Assembly: GCA_963555705.1 (NCBI GenBank)
Contig: OY743173.1
Coordinates: forward strand, 335,001-399,000
Length of the DNA stretch: 64,000 nucleotides
Direction of reading: 5' to 3'
Origin: Ligustrum vulgare
Lineage: Eukaryota; Streptophyta; Magnoliopsida; Lamiales; Oleaceae
Position 1 is the first letter of the stretch. Every line of letters starts with the position of its first letter. Both the position numbers and the translations under genes were made by a program. Of this stretch, positions 21,211 to 33,561 are shown in pieces. The notes under the pieces were generated by a model. That model saw only the letters and a program-made list of their open reading frames with translations. It made no database searches and was not told where the DNA came from.

Positions 21211-22058
21211 CGTCCCTTCCAGAATATGCTGTTAAGGCTGGCATTGGGATGGATAGCTACTGGACGAAAGGGTGGGAATCCTTTGCTTACAAGTGCTCCT
21301 ACAGTCAGAAGTTGCTTTCCATTAGGATGCTAAGTGCTAGGACTCTGGCTTGAGTAGAAGAGGTGGAAGGGCCAGTTAGGGAACTTGAGCACCGGGAGGC
21401 GAGCACCAAAATAGCTTTGCACAATGCGGATGGCATGGTGCAGGAGATTAAAGAGCTGAAGGAAGCCCTCTCCGCCGCCCGGAGGTCTCTTCATGAAGAG
21501 AAAAACTCCTCATGAGCTCTTAAGGAATACAATGAGCGGCTGAAGAAGGACCGTATTTCTTCAGAGGCAGACGTGGCCAATCTTTGCAAAAAGTATGACA
21601 ACGTATGCCAAGCCCAAGCAGTAACTGTCGAAGCCCTTGCAGAATCTAATGCTACAAAGGGCAAACTTTTTTATGAAGTTGTCTATTTGAAGAAGGATTT
21701 GGAGGAGGCACAGGAGGTCCAGCGAAAGGATGCATAATCTTTGGCCTCGGCAGAGGAAAAGCTCAAGCTTTTGGAACAGAGTGTGGAAGTCAAAGTGGCC
21801 AAAAGTATTCATAATTTTAAGGATACCTTCGAGAATACTGAAGAATATGAACTTATGCAGAGGATCTTTGGCAACATTGGCGCCAGAATGGCTTTGGGGG
21901 ATGTAAAAGAAGAGTTCTCATATTTGGATCTCTCCAAGGTTGAGGTGTTGTACCCAGAGCCACAAGACACAGAAGAAGGTGATCTCGCGGATGATCCTGC
22001 CGATCCTTGTCCAGTTGTCCCTGATGGTAACTCTACGGAGGATGCCCCTCCTCCTTGA
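21211..22058 (+). pseudogene. Tat antisense ORF, C-terminal fragment
   Basis: It resumes directly after the element A TSD. Plus-strand frames encode a long charged, helical region with coiled-coil character: EHREASTKIALHNADGMVQE around 21390-21440 and KLLEQSVEVKVAKSIHNFKD around 21760-21830. It ends in an acidic, proline-rich tail (DPADPCPVVPDGNSTEDAPP) and a stop at 22058. The coiled-coil plus acidic tail fits the C-terminal half of the Tat antisense ORF. Stops at about 21352 and 21510 make it a pseudogene. The last 105-residue frame (21741-22058) is open. Confidence 0.55.
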
Positions 22059-22707
22059 TTCTTCTTTTATATTTGAGTTTTGACTGGACTAGGCATAACC
22101 CTTCATTTTTTGTAATGATTTATCTTTGAACAATGTAGTTTATCTTGTTAATTTAATGTTTTGAATATTGTGAAATTAAACATTTGCATGACAGTGTTTG
22201 TATGATTTGTATGATGCGTTAGTATGATATTTGTGTGATAGTCCCTCTGACCTAGGCAAATTAAGACATTCATGTTCACTGGTTAGGTATGATTGATAAG
22301 TGTTTGAAATCAGCTACAAAACAGTCTCTAGTGTGTATCACTTTATCATCATGGTTCTTTTGACTGCAAGAACCATTATGTGAAGGATTCGTTCTTACCT
22401 TCTTTCACGTTAATTTTAATTAGAGACTGATTGCAGCACTTCCTTAATTAAAGAAGAGACTTATCATTTTCCTTTTAAGAAAAATAAGGTGCTACTGATG
22501 TTGGTGGTTTGTCACCTTCGGCCGAGGCGCACTAAGTGCTTCGCAGGTTCCCAAGAGTCCCTTGCGTGGAGATTCTAAACAGAATAATCCAATAATTTCG
22601 CTATTATTTGCTTGGCATAAGAAAAGATATACTTTAGATAAGGCAAAGGCATTGGTCTCTTCATCGAGGCACCTCGGCGCTTTGTTTTGGTTTAACTCGG
22701 TAATGCC
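22059..22707. other. Tat element spacer between convergent ORFs
   Basis: Non-coding sequence between the end of the plus-strand antisense ORF and the hAT insertion. Beyond the hAT it continues at 50451 and leads into the C-terminal end of the minus-strand integrase, so the two Tat coding units converge here. No gene seen. Confidence 0.45.
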
Positions 22708-23316
22708 TAGGGATGGCAATGGGGTGGGTTCGGGGCGGGGATGCCTTTCCCCGTCCCCACCCAGTCAAAATATTTTCATCCCCGTCCCTGCTTAAGTATT
22801 GTTGTAACTTGTAACATGGGAAAATCATGGAAAACACGACTAGATAAGAACATAATGAGTCAAAAACCTTTACTATACTAAATATATAATAGAACTTAAT
22901 CTAATTAAACAAAAGCGTTCCCAAGTAGTTAATCAAGACTTGTGGGGATGTTAAAGTATATCATCAATGTACCTCAAACTATATTAACAACTCAAATCAA
23001 ATTAGTCTAAGTTAATTCTTTTTCAAACATCTAATTTGCAAAAGAACCACCAAAACCAAATTGCAACATATGAAAATTTTCAATTAACCGCTTGGAACCT
23101 CAAAGCAAGATGGCTCCTACACAACAAAAAAAGAAAGTTATATTATATTTAAGAATTGAGTTTATATTATTTCTATGATTGAGAAATTTAGATTAATTTA
23201 AAAAATAATTTACCGCTTCTTCCATTTCCTCGTCTGTGTATTGTTAACAAATTCCAGTATACAAAGAAGTTGAAGAGTTTTTTCTAAAAAAATCAAATAA
23301 GTCAACAATAAAGGAA

Positions 23317-24120
23317 CTACTTAAATAACGTAAAAATCAAATCAGGTACTATATTTAACATACCATGAATCTCTACCCAAAGCCAATCCTGTACACACAT
23401 CAATACCTCCAAAGTGTTCGGGTGAAGCCTACTTCTATGAGGACTTATGAACATTATACTGAATGCAGACTCATAGGCTACTGTGGAAACTGGAATAGCC
23501 AAAATATCTCTTGAACTACATGCAAAATAGGATATTTGGTTGAATTTTCCTTCCACCATCCCAATAAGTCAAAATCCATAGATCTAGGCTGTATAGGCTC
23601 CTCCAAAAACATATCTAGCTCTTCTTTTGTATTTTCAGTACTAGAGTTATTGCAAATAAATTCATCAAAACCAGCCAAAAGATCAACTTCTTCAAGATTA
23701 GATGGTAGTTCAGAATCGTAAGAAGGATTTGAATAAGAAAATTGTGTAGTACGACTTGAAGTTTTTCTTCCATCATATTCTTTAACTAACTTCTTACAAT
23801 GTCCAACAATCTTTTAAGTTTCAATACGTGCACCCTCTGGTCCATAAATCCTAGGGAAATAAAACTCAGTCAACTTCAACTAAGGATCAAGTACAGTCGC
23901 TACAACCAATATACCGTGTATGACAGACCAATACTTGTCAAATTTTTCAATCATACCAGATGCCATTGCTCTAATTTCAGCACAATCCGATGTACTCCAA
24001 TTATGAAGTGACAATTTTATTTCACAAATATTCGTAAAATAAAGATTAGTTGTTGGATACTTGGTCCCAGAAAACACTTGGGTTGCACAATAAAACAACT
24101 CCAACCTCTTACAAATCTCT
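23317..24120 (-). pseudogene. hAT transposase, C-terminal part
   Basis: Minus-strand frames contain KYPTTNLYFTNICEIKLSL, then MIEKFDKYWSVIHGILVVAT near 23900, and the hAT dimerisation region ILAIPVSTVAYESAFS with NTLEVLMCVQDWL near 23380-23500. The family cuts and pastes DNA using a DDE nuclease, and the C-terminal block mediates dimer formation. Stops and frame breaks separate the pieces. The upstream end is the TSD of the solo LTR at 24121, and the frame picks up again at 26670. Confidence 0.82.
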
Positions 24121-24125
24121 CTTGC

Positions 24126-26664
24126 TGTAGCAACCGAGAAATTTTCGTGATTTTATTCAAATAAATATTCTTAAAAGTGTGTCGCTTCGACTTTACCCAT
24201 CATTTAGTTATTTATTTTTAAACGCGTGCTCGTCTAGCCAGTTAAGTGAAAAATTTAATTTATTCAAAATCTTCGTCAAATTTCAATCTTTATCAAAAAT
24301 ATTTCAATATCACAGTTTATTTTCAAAAGTCCAAGTATTAATTATATTAAGTCTCAATTTTAAATATTTTAATCCAATCCAACTTATCGAGCCCAAATGT
24401 TTTTACCAATCATTCAAGCCCATTTAAAAACCCAATAAGTCATCTCTTGGCCCAACAAATTCAACAGCTTCTTCATCCCCAAGTTTTTCCTTAAACAACC
24501 GATACTCATTTCCAAAATTCTTACAAGTTTTCCATAAACCAAGATTTTAACCTAAGCTACGATGTTTAACACCTAAATCAACTATTAATTAAACCTCCCA
24601 ACCTCATTATCGAAACCCACGCAACCGCCTCCAGTAAAGGTATAATTTCTCTCAATTTCTACCATAGCCAAAGTTTGTTATCTGCAAATCCACCACCGTC
24701 ACACTACACCCGTCACCACCCACAGCCAAGTTGAACCACCACGGCCAAGCCAGAAACTGACACAGACATACACGGAAATCACCAAACCATAATCGACGCC
24801 AACATCAACCTCCATCACGCTGTCAAACTCACCGCCGGAAAACCAAAACCAATTTCAAACCCGAAACAACACCGTTTGCACCATTGAACAACTACAAACA
24901 AACCAAGCCAATTTCACGACCACGACCCCAATGACATCACAGACACAATCAACAAACTGATGCCAAAGGATCACACCCAAAAAGCCACAATCGAAAACCA
25001 CTCCAAAACTGCACTGTTCACTTCGGTTTGATCCCCAATCAAATACAAAACAAGCCCAAAACCAATAAATAAACTCACCCATAGACTTACCTCGGCCCTT
25101 CTTCGCTTCAACCGGAGTTATAGCCGGGAGTTGCAGCCCCAAAATTCAGAACCCCAAAGCTTCATTTTTTGGCACCTATTTCGCCACCCTATCCACCACA
25201 TTCGCCGCCAAGTGATGGCGGCACTACCACAGGCATCGCGCCGGTGCAAGAGCACCGGCAGCCCTGATTGGAGATGGGCAGACCGCCCATCTCTCTTCTC
25301 TCTGGTTTGGATCGAAATAGGAGAGACAAAAGGGATTGTTTTGTTTTATAATTTGATTTTTAAGTTTTGCCTTTTAGTCCCCTGCTTTAAAAATATTTTT
25401 AGTTCGCCCCTTAATCCCCATCTTTTAAACTCTTTTAATTTGGTCCTTATTGAGTTAAAATGTTTAGTTTTGCCCTATACTTTTAAAATAAATTAGTCAG
25501 TCCCTCAAGTCTTAAAATCATTTAATTCAGTCCTTATAATGTTTAAAATGTCTTATTTCAGTCCCTATTCTTAAATTAAGTTTTTTCAATCTTTTAGTTT
25601 TAAAATATTTATCTTTAGTCACAAGTTTTTCAATTGAGTCTAATTTTACCCAAGGTTTCTGCTGAAATCTAATTTGGCCAGAAACTTTATGAGTTGGTCA
25701 ATTTATCCCCTAATTTCAATTATTTGCACAAAGTCCCAAATCTTTACACTTTATCATTTTAGTCCGAGTTTTACACTTTTAAAATTCTTTCAATTCAACC
25801 CTCAAGTTTACTTTCATTCACAAAACTTTAACTTAAAGTTTCTAATAGAAAATTATTTATTTTAGGGCTAGACGAGGCGCGGGATTTTCAAGAAAGCTAG
25901 AATCATATTTTTAAGCAAATTCAGAAATATCTTAAGGTAGGTTCATTACTTCAAAAATCTTTTATCTTAAATGCACAATATTAAGTAAACCCGTATTGTA
26001 AATTTATGCATGTGATTACGTAATTTATGAGAATTAATTGCCTTCGGGGCCAGATCCACATGTCTTCGGGCATGGACCAATTGCCTTCGAGCCTAGATCC
26101 ACATGTCTTCGGGCATGGACCAGTTGCCTTCGGGCCCAGATCCACATGTCTTCGGGCATGAAATTTTATGATGTATGAGATCCACTTGCTTATTGCATGA
26201 GAATGAGAATTTATGAATTAAGTTGCATGATTATATGAATTATTTACTGTACAGTTTATTTAATTTGCGCTGAACCTACTGAGTATTTCTATGAAATGCT
26301 CACTCCTATTTTTAAACTTACAAATTGCAGATTTCGGAGATGGTGGCGAATGAAAGGGCAGTGGTGGCAAATAATAATGAAGCTATACTTTTAAAGCCAC
26401 GATTTATGAATATTGTCAATTTATTTACATGTCGTTATTTTAAATATGATATTTAAAGTCATGAACATCGTCAATTTAATTATTTGTCGTTATTTTCTTT
26501 GAAAGTTAAGATTTCAACGTTTTTATGCATTTATCAAATTTAATTTATTTACCGTTGAAATTTTTCATATAAATATGATGTTTAGATATCAATTATTTTC
26601 CGCAATAAAAATTGATTTAAAGGAGAAGTGACTTCCCGAGCTTCACGGAATTTGGGGCGTTACA
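24126..26664 (+). mobile_element. Solo LTR of the LOG-element superfamily, TSD CTTGC
   Basis: 2539 bases, begins TGTAGCAACCGAG and ends GGGGCGTTACA, flanked by CTTGC at 24121-24125 and 26665-26669. Its start resembles the minus-strand start of the LOG-element LTRs (TGTAGCGACC…GTGTCGCT), and its end CGGAATTTGGGGCGTTACA resembles the other end of LTR 1 (CGGAACTCGGGGCGCTACA). It has the same GGGACTAAA-type run (25370-25760, as complements) and CGCCGG-rich patch (25200-25260). About three 60-base repeats with ATGTCTTCGGGCATGGACC lie at 26040-26160. It splits the hAT transposase frame between EDWGLA and REICKRLELF. There is no internal region, so it arose by LTR-LTR recombination. Confidence 0.92.
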
Positions 26665-26669
26665 CTTGC

Positions 26670-26866
26670 TAACCCCCAATCTTCATAACTAGGAAAACAC
26701 TTATATTGGGCATCCCTTTTTATTCAAATGTGGAAAAATGGCCTCATATTCTAATGCAACACGAAGCATCAAATATGTAGAGCTTCATCTAGTTTTACAG
26801 TCAAGAACCAACTTTTTAGTACAATGAATTTGTAATTTCCTAGCAGCTGACTCGAACTTTTCCACA
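26670..26866 (-). pseudogene. hAT transposase, middle part
   Basis: Read on the minus strand this gives VEKFESAARKLQIHC, then KKLVLDCKTR, a stop in place of the usual Trp, SSTYLMLRVALEYEAIFPHL and finally YEDWGLA. It then joins the frame at 24120 across the solo LTR. These are canonical hAT blocks. The reading ends at about 26866, where unrelated GC-rich sequence begins. Confidence 0.75.
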
Positions 26867-27331
26867 ACGACCCTCCCCGAAAAGTACCCACCCCATCGGG
26901 TTAGCGGGGCGGGTTTTCTGCCCCGCAGAGCATTTGGGGCAGGTTCGAGGCGGACCTGCCCCACCCCGTGACCTGGGAATTTTTTTTTTATATTGGAATG
27001 AGAAACTAAAAATAAATTTAATGAAGTCTAGAAGAATTGAATCTTGGTGGGATTTAAGGGTATGAGAATACACAACCACTATTCCATTATGTTGTATATT
27101 GATTTTTCCCTTCAAATATATACCTATTATCTTTAAAGTTCAAACCTAAAAATTCTAACTAATTCGATGCCTAACTTTTTTACCTAAAATTTCATTACCA
27201 ATTTTGAAGGGGAAAAAAGAATTTATTTCGTGTCATTGGCGGGGCGGGTGGTCACCCCGACCTGCCCCACGAACACAGCAGTTTCGGGTTGGGGGCGGGG
27301 CAGCCCCAAACCGGACCCATTGCCATCCCTA
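26867..27331. mobile_element. Fragment of a second hAT-type non-autonomous element
   Basis: GC-rich patches (CCCCACCCCGTGACC, GGGGCGGGTGGTCACCCCGA) surround an AT-rich core. The right end, CCCATTGCCATCCCTA at 27316-27331, is the reverse complement of a TAGGGATGGCAATGGG terminus. No matching left end is present, so it is truncated where it meets the transposase at 26866. The right end abuts the truncated LTR of the Athila-like element. Confidence 0.5.
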
Positions 27332-27737
27332 ATTACTCGAAAGAGGTAAATTAGATACAAGTGAATTCGATCAAATACAATTTTAGAAAACAACTTGAGA
27401 TTAGAAATTAAGGTAGAACATTATTTCGAAATCGTTAGTTCCAATATTCATTTAATTGTTAGAAAACCCACTAATTTATTTCTTGTTTCATTAATTGTTT
27501 TAAATTTTAATTTTATTTTAATTTAATTGTTTGTTTCATTGATTTTCAATTATTTGTCGTTTTTAGATTTCTTGCGATTTTATTTTATTAGTTAGTTTTT
27601 GCTTCATTCTAGGAATTATTTAGAATCAAAGCAAATCGATAGCAAATAAATAGTCATGTGGGATCAACAACCCAGACTCAAAAGTCTACTTTTACTATTT
27701 GTTAACGATATCATGCACTTGCGATTTCTCACGAATA
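27332..27737 (+). repeat. Athila-like 5' LTR, truncated at its left end
   Basis: Only the final 406 bases remain. They align with 47890-48287 and, more loosely, with 59450-59780. The left limit coincides with the hAT fragment terminus at 27331. Confidence 0.7.
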
Positions 27738-27897
27738 AGTGTTTTCCGCCGTTGCCAGGGACTATTTTAATATGTTATTTATTTATTTTGATTCTTTTTA
27801 GAATTTTTAGCTTTTAGATTTAGTTTTCCTTTAGTTTTTAGTATTTTGATTCATAATAAACAAAAACAACAACAAAAAATTCTATTCTTGTCATTTT

Positions 27898-28059
27898 ATG
27901 TTTCGTTCGCAAAAGGAAAATCTTTTACAATCCGAACTTGAAATTGAACAATTCTTTAGAGGAAGACTTAGGGAACAACAAAATCTGAACCAGATGGCTA
28001 ATCCTATTCATCCAAATGAAAACTTTGATCTTGAGTTAAATGCCGCTGCAAGAGCTCTT
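27898..28059 (+). pseudogene. Athila-like gag, N-terminal piece
   Basis: ATG at 27898 gives MFRSQKENLLQSELEIEQFF, then an Arg-rich piece and NPIHPNENFDLELNAAARAL. The frame is cut exactly at the element X insertion. Removing X and one TCTT copy joins …ARAL to APNAAL at 41415 in the same frame, which supports both the element limits and the identity of the gag. Confidence 0.75.
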
Positions 28060-29843
28060 TGTCTCGGCCCGATTTTTCCCTACTCATGTGGCACGGCAAG
28101 GATCATACATGTAATACTTGGTCATTCCAAAATATTCTTTGTCAAAGATGTCAAACTTATATAAAACAAAAAAAAATTAACAAAGAGAGAGAGAGAGACG
28201 TCGTCGACAAAGTGATTTATACTATTAAACTTTTGTTAGTTGATTTTGAAAGGTAAGTGATATTTATTTATTTCAAAGTTTTGTCAAATTTAGGGTTGGT
28301 AGATTATTAGTTTAAATTCAATTTTATCAAAAGGAAATTTGCCTAAAAATGAAAATATTATATTTTATTATTGCCTTTATCAATTATTGAGGTAGTCGAT
28401 ATGGTTAGTTGTTGATTTGGATATCATGTCATTTTCAGGAGGTAACGAATCGGTTGGGACAGCTTACCAGCCGAATTAGTTTGCACATACATAGACTGTG
28501 AGTGGAAAAACTTAATTATTTTCAATTATTGATAATTGCTTATATAATTACATTAATCGTGATTATGTGATTTAATTGTCCAATTACGTGATTATTGTGA
28601 AATATTATGAGAATATTAGATTATGAAATGATTAATTGTGAAAAGTAATGTGATATTGAAATCCATCAAAAAGTACCCACGATTATATATTTTTTCTAGT
28701 TCACTGAGGGGCTTTGACCATATTCTATACTGCATTGAAGGGTCTTGACCGGGTATGAGATTACCCTGAGGCGGTCTGACCGTGTATGATATAGTTCACT
28801 GAGTGGTCTTAGCCGTGTTCTAGAATTGATTATCAAATGTTTTGAGACTAGCCCGAGCAGTCTGCTTGCATATAACCAGATTACAGATTATATTCAGTGG
28901 GTACATTTTGGTGAGATTTGTTAGGGTATGGCTATACCTAGAGATTACAGACTATGATGATAGTATTTTATTGATATGATGATTTCTATGCCATTGTTTT
29001 GACTAGAGATTGATATTTATCAGCATTAAGAGAATGTCCTACATTTCGATTTTGATACTATGTTATTAGGTGAATCATTAAATGCTAAAAAGCTAATTTT
29101 CGATAAAAATGCATAAATGAGAAAGTATAATTATTTTCGAAATTCTCCACTCACTGAGTTATCAACTCATATATTTTCCCACGATTTTCTTATCAGGTAG
29201 CAGTTGAGTTTCTGGCCAACTTTTGGAGTGAGCCTTTGATTTTGGAGTCAGAGCCACACGACAGTGGTAGCTAGTATGACTCATTTCATAGAGCATGTAG
29301 TCATTGTTTTGGGACGCATGTTCATTTTTGGATTGCACGTGTGCATTACATGTAAATAGTTACGGGGCTCACTATGCATTTTGCGTCCATATATACAGTT
29401 TATATGGTTTCATAATGAAAGTTTGAGAAATTGGCTTATCTCTATTGTGATGGAAATTATAGTGAGTTGTTGGGATTTTGTGTATTGATTATAGGTTGGT
29501 TAATCCATATTATAGAGGAGATAATGCCAAAAATTTTCTTACATATATGATAACTAAAGTTGCAGTTTTTAGAAGCTTTGATGGTCCTACTGTTAGTTGG
29601 TATCCATCATCGGCGCAAGTCACGTTTCGGGTCCACTAGTGTTACTCGGGGCGGGGCGTATCAATACATCGTCGGATTATTCAGGATGTGCACTCATATG
29701 GCCTATGCAATTGCAGGTAATATCAATAAGCCCCTTCCTAGAGTTTTGTTGTACATGCATCGTAGCTTGCTGGCCCGTGTGTTGGGGAAGGCTGACCCAT
29801 ATGCTTACGACCATCTGGGGTGCCAAATGGCAGGTCCATTACA
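28060..29843 (+). repeat. Element X 5' LTR (full length)
   Basis: 1784 bases. Its first 50 and last 175 bases match the short right copy; the middle 1560 bases are absent from the right copy. Non-coding. Repeated GCGGTCTGACCGTGTATGA-type phrases lie at 28700-28870. Confidence 0.75.
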
Positions 29844-29886
29844 AGTTGGTATCAGAGGCTAGGTTTGGCTTGTGTATATCTTGATG

Positions 29887-31550
29887 TGATGTCGAGTGAG
29901 GAATTTTCTGACTCTACTTCGATGGAGCGTGGGCGAGAGGTTGAAGCGATGGTGGAAAGCAAGAAGTCTACGATACGCACCCGCAATAAAAGCCGACCAC
30001 GAGCTTCAGCAACGGAGTCTCTTGAAGACGTCTTCCTTAATATGGGAGAGCATCAAGATGGTGTAGGAGTCACGCTCTACCTTGGAGACTCACACCTTAG
30101 AGAAAATTGATTCTCTAAAGGAAGGACAAGATGCTCTAAGGAATGAGATTGTCATAGTGGAGGCAAGGGTGATTGATGTCGTTACGTCCATCCATGCCCA
30201 AGTAAACAAGCTGCTTCAAATCCCAAGCCTGGCGGAAGAAGAATTGCTCTTCCACTTCACACACCTTAGAGCAAATTGATTCTCTAAAGGAAGGACAAGA
30301 TGCTCTAAGGAATGAGATTGCCATAGTGGAGGCAAGGGTGATTGATGTCGTCACGTCCATCCATGCCCAAGTAAACAAGCTACTTCAAATCCCAAGCATG
30401 GCGGAAGAAGACTTGCTCTTCCACTTCAAGGATGGGCTCCAACATTGGGCACGAATGGAGTTTCTAAGGCGAGGAGTTAGCAACGTGGATGAGGCAATTA
30501 CGGTTGCGGAGTCCCGACGGACTATTCAAGAGACGATGCCTATAAATACAAGGAGCCACTAGATAACCATGAAAAGGTGGGAGAGATGAAGAGAAGACGT
30601 CATCCCATTCGAAAAGTGGTCATTTCCCTCCAAGGGATAATCACTTATTTAGTGACAAGTTTACGAGGTCACAAGGTCGAAGGGACTATGAAGAGAATGA
30701 AACATCAAGGCCACAATCAAGTGGATGTTTCAACTGTGGAGGGCCTCATATGATGTGGGAATGCCCCAAATTTAAGAACTTAGCGACTATTGTAGAAGAA
30801 CCGAGTGAAGAACGAGACACAGGCAAAGAGCCACAGCAACTGGGGGCAATTCAAGTATTGAACACCTTGGAAGCGGGATCCAAGGGATCATCCAACGGGA
30901 TGCCTGAAGGTTGGAACCTATTTTTCATGGAAGGAAATGTTAATGGGAAAAATGTTCGGGCATTGGTAGACACAAGTGCTACCTATAATTTTATCACTAC
31001 AGATGAGGTTGAACGGCTTGGCATCCAAGTCTCAAGGGAAGATGGATGGATGAAGACCTTGAATGATAATGCCAAACCAATTTCGGGTCTAGCACAAGGA
31101 GTAATGCTACACATTGGAACATGGGAGGCTCGTGTTGATTTTATAGTGGCACCTATGGATCAACAAAAGATTGTGTTGGGATTAGACTTTTTAGAGAGGA
31201 ACAACGCAGCATTGGTTCCAAGCACAAAAGCACTATGTGTATTTAGAGGAAAGACGCCTATCAGGATCCCAATAGTGCAAGGGTCATGTGAGATGAGACT
31301 CTCAGGGATGCCGCACATCAAGGAGACAGGTACGTGCAATGTATACTACTTGGGGACAATTGAGCCTATCAAGGGACGAGGGATGTATACAGAGTCTCGT
31401 ACTCTATTTCGACGAGGGCTTCGACATAGTAGGCGGGGGAGATTCTCACGCCCCGCATGTGATCCATCCAAGAAACATGATAATTTTCTAAAACGTGCGC
31501 GCGGGGATGCACGAAAAGGACGTGCTGCCCATTTTACGAAGGATGCATAA
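29887..31550 (+). pseudogene. Element X gag-protease
   Basis: The plus-strand frame from 29887 (MSSEEFSDSTSMERGREVEA) is followed by a coiled segment (SLKEGQDALRNEIVIVEARV) that is present twice. The gag core FKDGLQHWARMEFLRRG lies near 30440. A CCHC knuckle C-FN-C-GGPH-MMWE-C lies at about 30723-30765. The retropepsin segment ALVDTSATYNFIT at about 30960-31000 carries Asp-Thr-Ser where Asp-Thr/Ser-Gly is usual, so the active-site glycine is lost; QQKIVLGLDFLERNNA follows near 31170. Several stops occur before 30560. The segment from 30750 is open but its tail runs into non-pol sequence. There is no RT downstream. Confidence 0.78.
30092..30427 (+). repeat. 168-base tandem duplication in element X gag
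   Basis: The units at 30092-30259 and 30260-30427 both begin ACACCTTAGAG and end CTTCCACTTC, with few differences. The period is 168, a multiple of three, so it preserves frame and doubles a predicted coiled-coil segment. Confidence 0.85.
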
Positions 31551-32219
31551 TTGATGTTTCTAGAAGGTTCCAGAAGATTGCGGAATATGGTGTGACGACC
31601 CGAATTCTCGACCATTCGAGTGCCACTAAAAATGACTCATATCATATTATCGAGACTTAAATAGTAATGTAAAATTATTCAAAAGAATAATTAGAATCCC
31701 ATAATTTTATTTGTGAATAAAAATAGAACATAATTTTCTTACATAAAGTTCAACATAATTATCTCATCAATCTTAACCACTTTTGCCACTTCCATGTTGA
31801 CCGCCTCGAACCTTCAATTATCTGAAAATGGTAAATATCGTGGAGTGAGATTTATAAAATCCCAGTAAGTATACCAAGCATAAATTTTCTTTTGAAAGCA
31901 TATGGATCATTTTCATCATAACATAGGATAGGATCGAAATACTCATAAACATATGGAGATACAAGAATTTTACCGAACTTAAATGGCAAGAATTCTTATG
32001 TGTAGCGCTACTAAACTCCGGTCCCCTTAGCATAATCATAAACATATCATATGGAACCCATAACAATCTTGTGAGATTGATTTCATAGCAATGATCCAAA
32101 CATTTTCATAAAAACATAAGATATACTTACTTGTCATAAAAACATACTTACTTTTCATAAAAACATAAGGTGTATTTACCTTTCATAAAAACATACTTAC
32201 TTTTCATAAAAACATAAGA

Positions 32220-32620
32220 TATACTTACATTTCATAACAACATACTTAATTTTCATAAAAACATAAGATATACTTACATTTCATAACAACATACTTAATT
32301 TTCATAAAAACATAAGATATACTTACATTTCATAACAACATACTTAATTTTCATAAAAACATAAGATATACTTACATTTCATAACAACATACTTAATTTT
32401 CATAAAAACATAAGATATACTTACATTTCATAACAACATACTTAATTTTCATAAAAACATAAGATATACTTACATTTCATAACAACATACTTAATTTTCA
32501 TAAAAACATAAGATATACTTACATTTCATAACAACATACTTAATTTTCATAAAAACATAAGATATACTTACATTTCATAACAACATACTTAATTTTCATA
32601 AAAACATAAGATATACTTAC
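32220..32620. repeat. 49-base minisatellite, eight copies
   Basis: The unit contains ACTTACATTTCATAACAACA and TACTTAATTTTCATAAAAAC. Copies recur at 49-base spacing from about 32228 to 32571. The equivalent array in the other LTR runs from about 38787 to 39081 with seven copies. Confidence 0.95.
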
Positions 32621-32847
32621 CTTTTAAAAGATTAAAATGAAGTGTAGTAGTAAATGGACCAAAACTTTCTTGACCACCTTGAATTTCTCTTACTTGTGGA
32701 TTTTGTCAAGAGGTTGGAAATAAGTGTATATGTGTAGAGTTGTGTGTAAAAGAGATGGGTTTAAATAGATGTATAAAGTTGGCATATTGTAAACATAATC
32801 ATTCAATTCTATTAATTTTAACACATCCTTTTCTTAAAGTAAAGCAC

Positions 32848-33225
32848 CATTCATATACTTTTCCATATTTATACAAATATTATGCTCTTCATGATTATAT
32901 ATAATGGAGTCTTATCAATCATTCATATACTTTTCCATATTTATACAAATATTATGCTCTTCATGATTACATATAATGGAGTCTTATCAACCATTCATAT
33001 ACTTTTCCATATTTATACAAATATTATGCTCTTCATGATTACATATAATGGAATCTTATCAACCATTCATATACTTTTCCATATTTATACAAATATTATG
33101 CTCTTCATGATTATATATAATGGAGTATATAAATCATTCATATACTTTTCCATTTTTTATACAAATATTATGCTCTTCATGATTACATATAATGGAGTAT
33201 ATAATTCATTCATATACTTTTCCAT
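32848..33225. repeat. 72-base tandem repeat in LOG element 2 LTR
   Basis: Copies start near 32848, 32920, 32992, 33064 and 33136, each with CATTCATATACTTTTCCATA and TATTATGCTCTTCATGATTA. The same array is present in the right LTR from about 39357. Confidence 0.9.
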
Positions 33226-33561
33226 ATTTATTAAATTAAGATTCTCATAATTATTATATATAATGGAACCTCTCATGCTTGCATATATTTTCTTAATTTC
33301 AATAATAAAAATAATTTTTGTATAAATAAATATTGGGATAACATTGAATTAAGTACTTGGACTTAATATACTTTAAATCAAGAGAATGGAAATATTTTTA
33401 GAATTTCGGAATTTAATTTAAAATCGAACGATCTCGATTATTTCTTGACTTGGCTATACGAATACGTCGCGGCGTTAACTTAATAAAAATGGGTGAAATA
33501 GTAGCGACACGATTTTCTATTAAAATAATTATTAATCGCGTAAAAATTCTTGGTCGCTACA

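Larger units (their letters stand above)
31591..33561 (-). repeat. LOG element 2 left LTR (3' LTR)
   Basis: 1971 bases. It includes a 49-base minisatellite with eight copies (about 32220-32620) and a 72-base repeat in about five copies (32848-33220). The 122-residue reading over the latter is a repeat artefact. Confidence 0.95.

Noticed and set aside
24855..25496. Frames of 95 and 121 residues inside the solo LTR
   Set aside because: Low-complexity products in LTR sequence with no domain, overlapping a CCA-rich stretch shared in type with other LTRs of the family.
26040..26160. CRISPR-like direct repeats (ATGTCTTCGGGCATGGACC, three copies)
   Set aside because: The repeats and spacers form one degenerate tandem array inside a plant LTR, and the genome is eukaryotic.
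32882..33250. 122-residue frame with repeating MLFMI..YNG units (also 39392-39760)
   Set aside because: It is the translation of a 72-base tandem repeat in an LTR. A period divisible by three keeps the frame open without selection.
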